A DNA stretch of 64,000 nucleotides, taken from Girardinichthys multiradiatus (lineage: Eukaryota; Chordata; Actinopteri; Cyprinodontiformes; Goodeidae). Numbering within the stretch: position 1 is the first letter of the stretch; each line of letters opens with the position of its first letter. A program made the translations under genes and the position numbers. The stretch is taken from contig NC_061806.1 of NCBI RefSeq assembly GCF_021462225.1, positions 6,444,734 to 6,508,733 of the forward strand, read 5' to 3'. This document shows positions 35,690-44,508 of the stretch, in pieces. The notes beneath the pieces were generated by a model, which saw only the letters and a list, made by a program, of their open reading frames with translations, had not been told where the DNA came from and did no database searches.

Positions 35690-37330
35690 CAGTAAAGTTT
35701 TCCTACCTCAACAAAAGGCACACCAACACCAATTAGATCCAATAACTTCTCATACTGTGGACATCTGGTTTGAAAGGATAAAACAAAATGGACTGGGAAA
35801 GGGGGTTAGGCTGTTACGTTGGGTCACATATGATAATAATTTTGAACCAGGAAGGAATTATCACAGATTTAAAATCTGGGAAAACAGAGGAATAACTGCT
35901 ATTTATACTATAATTAAAGATGGTAAAATTATGAGTTTTGAAGAAAACGCTAACTTCTTTCAATACTTGCAGCTCCGAGATTATTACCTTAGAGAAATAC
36001 AGAACTTTCAGACATTAGATGGTTTAGTTAGCTGTGTGATTAAAACCTATAAAGGAATTAACTTCAAGGAAATAACGTCATTATATAAAACATTAAGAGA
36101 AAATACACCAGCATCTACCATATATATATAAAAAATAACTGGGAAAAAGAAATTAAAATGGAAATATCATCCCACCCCGGTCACAGACTCTTTGAGACTC
36201 TCCCCTCTGGCAGGAGGCTGCGGTCCATCCGGACCAAAACCTCACGCCACAAGAACAGTTTTTTCCCATCTGCCACCAGCCTGGTTAACAAAGCCCGGAA
36301 ACCACCCTGACACTCTCCCTTCCCCCCCCCCCCCCCTTTTTTTGCTGACAGGACACTTGTAACCTGCTTTCTACTGTTCTACTTTTACTCTCACTCACTT
36401 AAAACTGTGCACATATATTTATATTATATTGTAGATATGTTTATACTGTTTAATTTGTATTGTATTGCACCAACTACGTCAAAACAAATTCCTTGTATGT
36501 CCAAAAACGTACTTGGCAATAAAGCTTTTCTGATTCTGATTCTGATTCTGATTCTGAAGAATGGCGAGATATGTGTATAAATCAGGGCACAACAACAAAC
36601 TCCACACTCTGGAGAGAGTTTGGATGGAAAAACCTCTCTAGATTTTTTTATTAAACCAAAGATAAAGAGTAAGCAAACCAGGTCTCATCTTACATGCTGG
36701 AGAATGTGTGGAAATATAGAAGCAAATCATGCACATATATTCTGGACGTGTCCAAAATGAACCATGTTTTGGAGAAATGTGAATGTTATAGTTGAAAGAA
36801 TATGTGGGTACTCAATACCAAAGGATTTTAAGTCAATGTATCTTGGAAACCTGGAATAATGTGTTGCGAGAGAAGATGTGTATTTGGTTAAGATTCTGTT
36901 AATTGCTCGCAAAAAAGCCATAACAAGGAATTGGTGTCAGATATCAGCTCCATCACTAAAACAGTGACTGAATATTGTTTGGGAAATTTATGTGACGGAG
37001 CGAATGACCTTCATTGTCTTATTACAAGAAGACATTTGTATGGATAAATGGGAAAAATGGACACAATATGACACCCAAGAAGAGACTTAAGGAACTTCAA
37101 TATTATTTTTTAAAGATTTGTATAGATCCTAGACACCTGCAACCGAGATGTTTTTTTTTTTCTTGTTCTCTTTGTATTACTGTTCTTATGTTCAATATAT
37201 ATTCACTGGAAGTTATTTCCACGGATAAGGTGAGAGACCTTTAGTAGGCCTTAATATTCTGGAAAATGTCTGATCTATATGTATTTGTCCACAGAAAATG
37301 AGAATAAAAAATAAAAGTGAAAAAAATATA
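35690..37330 (+). repeat. LINE-1-type 3' end, interrupted
   Basis: 35757-36131 is open for 124 codons with a C-terminal L1/Tx1-like ORF2 feel (YHRFKIWENRGITAIY, FFQYLQLRDYYLREI). After an inserted LINE tail (about 36145-36556) the frame remnants continue (WREFGWKNLSRFFY, WTCPK) to about 36970, followed by a 3' UTR ending in an A-rich run near 37330. 5'-truncated. Family assignment is from protein style, not a search. Confidence 0.65.
36145..36556 (+). repeat. Second LINE 3' tail inserted in the L1 fragment
   Basis: Reads CGGTCCATCCGGACCAAAAC and CACAAGAACAGTTTTTTCCC, common at fish LINE C-termini. It contains a poly-C run near 36325-36345 and ends with GCAATAAAGCTTTTCTGATT followed by (GATTCT)n. 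The L1 remnant resumes right after the tail. Confidence 0.7.
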
Positions 37331-38308
37331 TATCTAAAGGCAAGACACTTCAAAAATAAGCTTTGTACAACTTAAAAATAAAAGCAGGAAAACATCTAGC
37401 AAGCTGGAGCCTCATACCATTTCAAATTTTAGCTCAGGAGTTGAAACAGTTAAGACCAATATCTTACCAAGATTGTTTTATCTCTCAATTTCTATTCTAA
37501 AAGCTATGGACAAAAACAATGCTGGAGCTTTGGACACAATGGATAAAAGAACAGAAATCAACCTGGTGTGTGGATGACCCAGACTTTGTGTAAAAGTAAA
37601 TTCTGTCTACATAAAAGAATAACATTCTTGTGTGAAATGTATAAAACTGATAAAACTATGCCTGAAAGAAAGTTTTGTGACAGAAAAACACAATTTCTTA
37701 ATTGGAGATTAAGAAATTGTGTTTTTTCTTTGAAACAATTAAATTAGTTTTTTCTTTCTTTGTTATCTCCAATTCAATTTAATTCAGTTTCTTAAATTAT
37801 TTATATAGCGCCAATTCACAACACGTCGTCTCAAGGCACTTCAGGGTTTGGCATGGTGCGGGGTTGTTTGGGAGGTTAGATTCAACTACTGTTAGAGTTT
37901 GGCCATTTTAGAATGGGCTATGTGTAGGGGTACTAAGTAAATGATAAACTGCTAAAGTTTGTCTATGTAGAGCCCAATGATGGTCATTGTTATACTAAAA
38001 ACCACAATGATTGGGATACCTCTCTCTTTCAGACTGATTATAACCATTGGAAAAGAGAAGGGTTCATACAGGTAGCAGAAATGGAGGGTGTGTTTGCACC
38101 TCAATCATAACTGAACCTGTTTAGGCTAAACCTGACTCCCCCTTACTCCATCCAACAGGGAGGGAAGAAGACGGAGGTAAAAATAATGAGAGAGTGTTGT
38201 TTCCTGTTGCATTGTGTGAGAGGTTTAAAATGGGCTAAATCAATTCAATCGAGTCATACAGATTCCAACTCAGGGTCATACATTTCAATTAATCCTAACT
38301 ATCGAACA
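37331..38308. other. Non-coding; foldback and dispersed repeat tail
   Basis: A perfect 19-bp inverted repeat with a 5-base loop lies at 37684-37726. At 37768-37850 the phrase TTATATAGCGCCAATTCACA with CTCAAGGCACTT is a dispersed repeat frequent in fish genomes. No convincing coding sequence. Confidence 0.55.
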
Positions 38309-38892
38309 GTTACAAAGGTTTTTCTTAAAAGGGGAAAGCCAGAGCACCCGGAGGGAACCACATATTGAGATAGAACATGTAAACATCACAGGAACTTCCT
38401 GGGTTTTGACTCCAGGATATCATCTTAATCAAGCGAATGTTTCTTACTTCATCATTGAAATGTAAGATTACAAAGGTTTTTCTTAAAAGGGACAAGCCGG
38501 AGCACCCGGAGGGAACCACATATTGAGATAGAACATGTAAACATCACAGGAACTTCCTGGGTTTTGACTCCAGGATATCATCTTAATCAAGCGAATGTTT
38601 CTTACTTCATCATTGAAATGTAAGATTACAAAGGTTTTTCTTAAAAGGGACAAGCCGGAGCACCCGGAGGGAACCACATATTGAGATAGAACATGTAAAC
38701 ATCACAGGAACTTCCTGGGTTTTGACTCCAGGATATCATCTTAATCAAGCGAATGTTTCTTACTTCATCATTGAAATGTAAGATTACAAAGGTTTTTCTT
38801 AAAAGGGACAAGCCGGAGCACCCGGAGGGAACCACATATTGAGATAGAACATGTAAACATCACAGGAACTTCCTGGGTTTTGACCCCAGGAT
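38309..38892. repeat. 158-bp minisatellite, 3.7 copies
   Basis: Units start at TACAAAGGTTTTTCTTAAAAGG (about 38309, 38467, 38625, 38783). The internal units are almost identical; the last ends at GACCCCAGGAT. Each unit is open for 64 codons on the minus strand, but 158 is not a multiple of three, so no continuous frame exists. It ends about 20 bases before the polyadenylation signal of the next gene. Confidence 0.95.
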
Positions 38893-38989
38893 GTGTAAAT
38901 TGATTTACCTTTTATTTTGCTATACATTTAAATGGTTTCTGATCAGGCCACAAGCACATACATATTTTAAAGTAGATTTTCTCAGTACT

Positions 38990-40426
38990 TCAAGTGTTCT
39001 GGATGTCACACCATTTTTGCAGATATTCACATACAATTACTAAAAAAAAGATTGAACTAATGATGAATATTATTTGAAGAACTTTAGATTGGATGTAACC
39101 ACGGTTCCACAAAGCAATCTCTTCAGGTTCTTGTCCCTGAATTGGTTCTGCTTTCTCCACTGGATGAGTAGATTGTGCTTCTGCTGTGTGTCGTTGATGT
39201 CTGACGCCTGAAAGACCTGGAGGGTCTGCCTCTTTGCCTCTTGTATCATCTGAATCTGTTGTATCGTACTCAAATGCTGCATTTGCATGTATAAGTGCCT
39301 CTACTATGTGTTGATGATATCTGTCACCTGAAAGGCCTGGAGGGTCTGCCTCTTTGTCTCTTGTATCATCTGAATCCTTTAACCTGTCATCACATGCTGG
39401 ATTTGCATGTATAAGTGCCTCTACTATGTGTTGATGATATCTGTCACCTGAAAGGCCTGGAGGGTCTGCCTCTTTGTCTCTTGTATCATCTGAGTCCTTT
39501 GACGTGTCCTCACATGCTGGATTTTCATGTTTGACCACCGCCTTTTTGCCTCCTTTCTTTTTGTTTAAATCTGGATAATCGATAATTTCAAAACAACCAT
39601 CTTCGCCAGGAGGCAAAATACTCTGGTCCAACGTTATTGGGCTTACATCATCTGATTGAGAGTGCCCCAAATATTTTTCAAGGTCCGGTTTGAAGGAATC
39701 AAATTGCTTTTTGATCTTAACAATTTTTTTCTGGAATGAATATAAGCGTTTTATCACCTTGTGTGTACCCGCTTTCTTCCCACACAACAATGCGAGGACC
39801 CCAGGTTTTAGTTTGTCTTCTAACTCCACAATCTCTCGCAGGTAATTTTCTTTCATCATCATCAACTCTTCAAGCGTACCTTTAGCCTCTCTGACAGCAT
39901 TGTTCAGTTTATCTTGAGATGCAATTTTTTTATTTAGAGACACAATCTGTTTTTCGTAAACAACTTTTTGTTCCTTAAGCAGCTTCGACTGATGTTTTAT
40001 TTCATCGAGCTGGGTATTCAACACAGTTTTATCCTTCAATTTTTTGTTCAAAGTTATCACTTTTTGTCTAAGTTCATTAGTGTTTATGGTTCTATTCTTC
40101 AGTTCTTCTGTTGCTGCAACGGTTTTCTCCATGATATCCTGCTCCTTTTCCAACTTCTTACACAGTCTGTCGTATTCTTTATTTAACTGAATTTCATCTT
40201 TGTTCGATTTTCTCCATTTGTGGTAGCTTTCTTTGTGATCAAATTTCTTTTGAATTATTTCATTCTGTTTTGCCAGTTGTTGGATAGCCTTGTTATTATC
40301 TTCACGTATTTTATTTGCATTAAGGAAAATAGGTCCAATGTCTCTCGACAAAAAGTTAAACATTTTGAGATTTTTCTTACGGTTGAAAATGAATAAATAG
40401 CTTAAGAGCAAAACGAACGCAGCCAA
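38990..40426 (-). CDS. Coiled-coil membrane protein with 40-residue repeats, unknown
   Basis: 478 codons, intact. A hydrophobic N-terminus (residues 2-15, FVLLLSYLFIF) is followed by basic residues, then a long lysine/glutamate-rich coiled coil (about 50-210). A middle domain (about 205-300) includes LLCGKKAGTHKVIKRLYSFQ. Three tandem repeats of 40 residues follow (about 300-415; unit core DSDDTRDKEADPPGLSG). A C-terminal hydrophobic segment (about 446-466, IIFIISSIFFLVIVCEYL) leads to a short tail. AATAAA on the minus strand at 38911-38916 is 75 bases past the stop. The two hydrophobic ends suggest membrane anchoring. I do not recognise the family. It lies between the minisatellite and the Polinton but outside the Polinton repeats, so it is probably a host or host-captured gene. 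Confidence 0.7.
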   Translation of the reverse strand: MAAFVLLLSYLFIFNRKKNLKMFNFLSRDIGPIFLNANKIREDNNKAIQQLAKQNEIIQKKFDHKESYHKWRKSNKDEIQLNKEYDRLCKKLEKEQDIMEKTVAATEELKNRTINTNELRQKVITLNKKLKDKTVLNTQLDEIKHQSKLLKEQKVVYEKQIVSLNKKIASQDKLNNAVREAKGTLEELMMMKENYLREIVELEDKLKPGVLALLCGKKAGTHKVIKRLYSFQKKIVKIKKQFDSFKPDLEKYLGHSQSDDVSPITLDQSILPPGEDGCFEIIDYPDLNKKKGGKKAVVKHENPACEDTSKDSDDTRDKEADPPGLSGDRYHQHIVEALIHANPACDDRLKDSDDTRDKEADPPGLSGDRYHQHIVEALIHANAAFEYDTTDSDDTRGKEADPPGLSGVRHQRHTAEAQSTHPVEKAEPIQGQEPEEIALWNRGYIQSKVLQIIFIISSIFFLVIVCEYLQKWCDIQNT

Positions 40427-40705
40427 CTTGGGGGATCGCAGTAGAATGATGAGATCTCTCAGGACGTCCAGAAATCTAAAGATGAGTTCATAAGCTTTGT
40501 GACATCATCAGTGACTTTGATGATACTGGTGATGTCACATAAGCTTTGTGACATCATCAGTGACTTTGATGATACACATACACACACCCACACACTTTAT
40601 TGTGTTCCTTAACGTCTTTGTTTTGATTTAAAATAATTAGACGCTGCGTTTGTTTAAACTTTACTTTCTGAACTGAAATCAAATGTCTGCTGTTACTCCG
40701 GTTCT
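40427..40705. other. Spacer with tandem 60-base repeat
   Basis: The phrase TAAGCTTTGTGACATCATCA plus GTGACTTTGATGATAC occurs twice (about 40490-40525 and 40540-40575). A minus-strand AATAAA lies at about 40597-40602, suitable for the exon at 40706-40813. Confidence 0.6.
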
Positions 40706-40813
40706 TCAGAAGTAGAGTTTAGCCATGGCCTGCAGGAATCTTGACTGAGCAGCCAGCTGCAGAACTTCCTCTGGATTGCCGCTGTTCAGTTCCGTCTGTC
40801 TGATCTCCTTCAC
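40706..40813 (-). CDS. Candidate last exon of a host gene
   Basis: On the minus strand a CAG acceptor (TGTTCAG) precedes an open stretch of 35 codons with balanced, protein-like composition (includes NPEEVLQLAAQSRFLQAMAK) ending in TGA at 40706-40708. AATAAA follows about 105 bases downstream. Composition, acceptor, stop and polyadenylation signal together fit a terminal coding exon. The upstream exons would lie to the right, beyond the Polinton. Gene identity unknown. Confidence 0.45.
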   Translation of the reverse strand: MKEIRQTELNSGNPEEVLQLAAQSRFLQAMAKLYF

Positions 40814-40864
40814 CTGAACAGGTGGAACAAATCACCATCACTGTGGACATTGTCACAATAAAAT

Positions 40865-40985
40865 CAATCTGGGCCCATATTCACAAAGAATCCTAGGACT
40901 AAAAGTAGTTATTCTAAGAAAAATTTTAGAATTTCTCAAAGAAGATTTTCCCTCTGCTTTCTGGTGCTGAAGGCAGAGGCAAAGA
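40865..40985. repeat. Possible truncated DNA-element end
   Basis: GGGCCCATATTCACAAAGAA followed by CCTAGGACTAAAAGTAG resembles the end of a non-autonomous element common in fish, cut by the Polinton insertion at 40986. Not verified. Confidence 0.3.
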
Positions 40986-40991
40986 CGCATT
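40986..40991 (+). repeat. Target-site duplication of the Polinton, left
   Basis: CGCATT, directly before the left terminal repeat; the identical 6 bases follow the right terminal repeat at 55486-55491. A 6-bp duplication is the Polinton/Maverick hallmark. Confidence 0.92.
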
Positions 40992-41176
40992 AGAGACTAA
41001 AATACACCCTTTAATCAAACTTTTTGACAGGTGACCTTTGACCTTAAGGGGGGTCATGAGGTATTGAGAACAGGTGGTGTGAGGGGTGTGTCCGAGGGGC
41101 GTAACCATGGATGCTGATTGGTTGTCATCATTAGGGGCGATACCTTAAATGAACCAATAATAATACAGGGGTGTGT
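40992..41176 (+). repeat. Left terminal inverted repeat of the Polinton
   Basis: 185 bases. It starts AGAGACTAAAATACACCCTT and pairs with 55293-55485. The outer 62 bases match with one mismatch. A middle part near 41055-41085 is diverged and differs in length, then similarity returns to ACAGGGGTGTGT. Confidence 0.93.
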
Positions 41177-41549
41177 CTAAGGTTGTTATTAATAATCTGT
41201 ATGTTTTTCAGGCGTTAATACATCTAAAAAAGACCTGCATCCTTTTATATTTTAAAGGTATAATCAACTTAATATTAACCTGTCACATGAAATCCTAATA
41301 AAATGAACTGTGTAACCCGACAGAATTGTAAGTTCATTTTGCTTTACAGCAGGACTTATTTGCTGAATATTTGAGCCAGTCTAAATCATTTCAAAAACAG
41401 AAAAGACCTAAAAGTAAATAAAGATTGTGCTTCCCTACATCGATGGAACGAGCAAACCTTCCACTTCTGCGTCAACAGACTGGAAAGCAGGAGAAAGAGG
41501 TAAGACAAAAAATGAAATTAACAGAAAAACTTTACGAGCCCTCAGTATA

Positions 41550-43152
41550 CAGGTCCTTCTCAAAATATTAGCATATTGTGATAAAGTTCATTATTTTCCA
41601 TAATGTCATGATGAAAATTTAACATTCATGTATTTTAGATTCATTGCACACTAACTGAAATATTTCAGGTCTTTTATTGTCTTAATACGGATGATTTTGG
41701 CATACAGCTCATGAAAACCCAAAATTCCTATCTCACAAAATTAGCATATCATTAAAAAGGTCTCTAAATGAGCTATGAACCTAAACATCTGAATCAACGA
41801 GTTAACTCTAAACACCTGCAAAAGATTCCTGAGACCTTTAAAACTCCCAGCCTGGTTCATCACTCAAAACCCCAATCATGGGTAAGACTGCCGACCTGAC
41901 TGCTGTCCAGAAGGCCACTATTGACACCCTCAAGCAAGAGGGTAAGACACAGAAAGAAATTTCTGAACGAATAGGCTGTTCCCAGAGTGCTGTATCAAGG
42001 CACCTCAGTGGGAAGTCTGTGGGAAGGAAAAAGTGTGGCAGAAAACGCTGCACAACGAGAAGAGGTGACCGGACCCTGAGGAAGATTGTGGAGAAGGGCC
42101 GATTCCAGACCTTGGGGGACCTGCGGAAGCAGTGGACTGAGTCTGGAGTAGAAACATCCAGAGCCACCGTGCACAGGCGTGTGCAGGAAATGGGCTACAG
42201 GTGCCGCATTCCCCAGGTCAAGCCACTTTTGAACCAGAAACAGCGGCAGAAGCGCCTGACCTGGGCTACAGAGAAGCAGCACTGGACTGTTGCTCAGTGG
42301 TCCAAAGTACTTTTTTCGGATGAAAGCAAATTCTGCATGTCATTCAGAAATCAAGGTGCCAGAGTCTGGAGGAAGACTGGGCAGAAGGAAATGCCAAAAT
42401 GCCAGAAGTCCAGTGTCAAGTACCCACAGTCAGTGATGGTCTGGGGTGCCGTGTCAGCTGCTGGTGTTGGTACACTGTGTTTTATCAAGGGCAGGGTCAA
42501 TGCAGCTAGCTATCAGGAGATTTTGGAGCACTTCATGCTTCCATCTGCTGAAAAGCTTTATGGAGATGAAGATTTCATTTTTCAGCACGACCTGGCACCT
42601 GCTTACAGTGCCAAAACCACTGGTAAATGGTTTACTGACCATGATATCACTGTGCTCAATTGGCCTGCCAACTCTCCTGACCTGAACCCCATAGAGAATC
42701 TGTGGGATATTGTGAAGAGAACGTTGAGAGACTCAAGACCCAACACTCTGGATGAGCTAAAGGCCACTATCGAAGCATCCTGGGCCTCCATAAGACCTCA
42801 GCAGTGCCACAGGCTGATTACCTCCATGCCACGCCGCAGTAATTTCTGCAAAAGGATTCCCGACCAAGTATTGAGTGCATAACTGTACATGATTATTTGA
42901 AATGTTGACGTTTTTTGTATTGAAAACACTTTTTTTTTATTGGTCGGATGAAATATGCTAATTTTGTGAGATAGGAATTTTGGGTTTTCATGAGCTGTAT
43001 GCCAAAATCATCTGTATTAAGACAATAAAAGACCTGAAATATTTCAGTTAGTGTGCAATGAATCTAAAATATATGAATGTTCAATTTTCATCATGACATT
43101 ATGGAAAATAATGAACTTTATCACAATATGCTAATATTTTGAGAAGGACCTG
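41550..43152 (+). mobile_element. Tc1 family A copy 3, nested in the Polinton
   Basis: 1,603 bp with both terminal repeats (CAGGTCCTTCTC ... GAGAAGGACCTG) and TA at 41548-41549 and 43153-43154. It entered the Polinton between the left repeat and the polymerase gene. Confidence 0.93.
41878..42882 (+). CDS. Tc1 transposase, open but C-terminus altered
   Basis: 334 codons without a stop, the least damaged transposase of the window. It has the helix-turn-helix (SERIGCSQSAVSRHLSGKS), a basic linker (GRKKCGRKRC), catalytic residues in LFSDESKF, HDLAPAYS and NPIENLWD, with DD34E spacing. After PRR near the end the frame shifts relative to sister copies, replacing the usual last ~15 residues. HDLAPAYS differs from the HDLAPAHS of the others. 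Whether activity remains cannot be told from sequence. Confidence 0.88.
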   Translation: MGKTADLTAVQKATIDTLKQEGKTQKEISERIGCSQSAVSRHLSGKSVGRKKCGRKRCTTRRGDRTLRKIVEKGRFQTLGDLRKQWTESGVETSRATVHRRVQEMGYRCRIPQVKPLLNQKQRQKRLTWATEKQHWTVAQWSKVLFSDESKFCMSFRNQGARVWRKTGQKEMPKCQKSSVKYPQSVMVWGAVSAAGVGTLCFIKGRVNAASYQEILEHFMLPSAEKLYGDEDFIFQHDLAPAYSAKTTGKWFTDHDITVLNWPANSPDLNPIENLWDIVKRTLRDSRPNTLDELKATIEASWASIRPQQCHRLITSMPRRSNFCKRIPDQVLSA

Positions 43153-43154
43153 TA

Positions 43155-44508
43155 CTGTTTCCAAGTTATAAATTGACTCTAGCGATGATGTGTTTGTTTT
43201 GAATCATGAGAGACTCCATTTTAGGAAAAAGGAATGATAATTTTAGTAACCTGTAGCTTTTCTAAAACATTTTTTTTTCATCTTAGAGCAAATGTTATTG
43301 AGAGACTTATTGAAACAGTTATTCTGTAAGTGAAGTCCCAGTCAACATCAGCCCTCGGCCTTCTGATTCAGTTTCCTGACCAAGTGTGGGACACAGGGCA
43401 ATAAAGTAATTATAACTCTCCCAAGCCCCTCCAAAAGAGTCAATACATAGGTTAATGAACAGGTGAGACCCCCAGGGCCTGATGTATATCAAAGTTTGCT
43501 GGTTTCTCATTGCTAATACGTGCTTCTAAAAGGAAATTATTGTCTTTTGATTTTGGTAAAGTTTACAGAGACAGCTTCCCATGTCAGACATCACTGACTT
43601 ATGTCCACAAGAAACAGTGCAATGAATAGCTAATATGGTAATTGGACTTCTTTTTTGCATTTCAGTGTGCTGGCAATAAAAAACAGGTTTAGTTTCACAG
43701 TAGTCACAGAGACCTCAGTGTTGCCTATCATCCTCATCAGCGTCAGGTCTGCTACAGCTAAAAAAGGTTTAAACTTGTTACACTGAAAATACGAGTACTG
43801 ACAAGAAAGGTCGCTTTTCAAAGATCAAGACAGCGTTCAACAGAAACGCATCAGTCCTGTACAACAAGAAGTGAAATCTGGAGGTTTTATTGCACAGACC
43901 CGTCCCCGGAGTAAGTTATAGTATTTCAAAATTCGTTTATAAACCTACAAGTAATAAAGTTATAGGTGGTTCACTTCCCCTTAAAAAACTCGTTTATTTT
44001 AAAACTATTATCGTTTATTTATGAACGCTGAGCTGCGCAGCGTAAGGTAACTTTATTTTATTCTGTGTTTACAGAATATTTAACACCAGCCAACAGACAG
44101 CGACTCTCTGCTCTGCATAGCAGTGCAACGCTTGTGAGAGCCTTAATGAGCGGTACGTTTTAATTCATACCTACTGAATTAATTTGAATTCCCCCTTTTT
44201 CAGCTTTAATTTCTTTATTTCAATATATATATATACATTTTGTTGTTCATTCTCTTTACAGAGGTAACGTTGATGGTAGGACAGATTGGTTCCAGACCCG
44301 GACAGCGCAGAAAGAAAGTTTCTACAGCTGCACGGGACCATCGAAATAAAGCCTCATCTTTAACGCTTCTGGCCGCATGTCAGATTCTGTTACAGAAGCA
44401 GTTTGGTGACATCAAGGTGATTTTAAACTGAACTGATCACTGTGTTTTTTTGTGTTTTTTTGTTTGGTTTTTCTGTAGGTTTGTTTGATTTTTCTTATGC
44501 TCATATAA
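43155..44508 (+). other. Polinton left region: possible small spliced gene
   Basis: No long frame. At about 44075-44152 a stretch open in one frame ends at a donor (GAGCG|GTACGT). An acceptor (TTTACAG) at 44261 would join it in frame to 44262-44431 (VTLMVGQIGSRPGQRRKKVS). A TATA-like run (ATATATATATA) lies at 44222-44234. The product would be small and basic. The rest of the region, 43155-44070, shows no recognisable gene, including no integrase core. Confidence 0.3.

Noticed and set aside
38309..38892. Three tandem 64-codon genes on the minus strand
   Set aside because: They are the same chance frame repeated by the 158-bp minisatellite, and the frame changes between units.
39968..40186. 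Plus-strand frame opposite the coiled-coil gene
   Set aside because: Phe/Leu-rich mirror of the lysine/glutamate-rich minus-strand gene; a typical shadow.
43319..43821. Minus-strand frames that might be an integrase core in the Polinton
   Set aside because: No zinc finger, DDE signature or similarity to the integrase style seen at 52896-53063.
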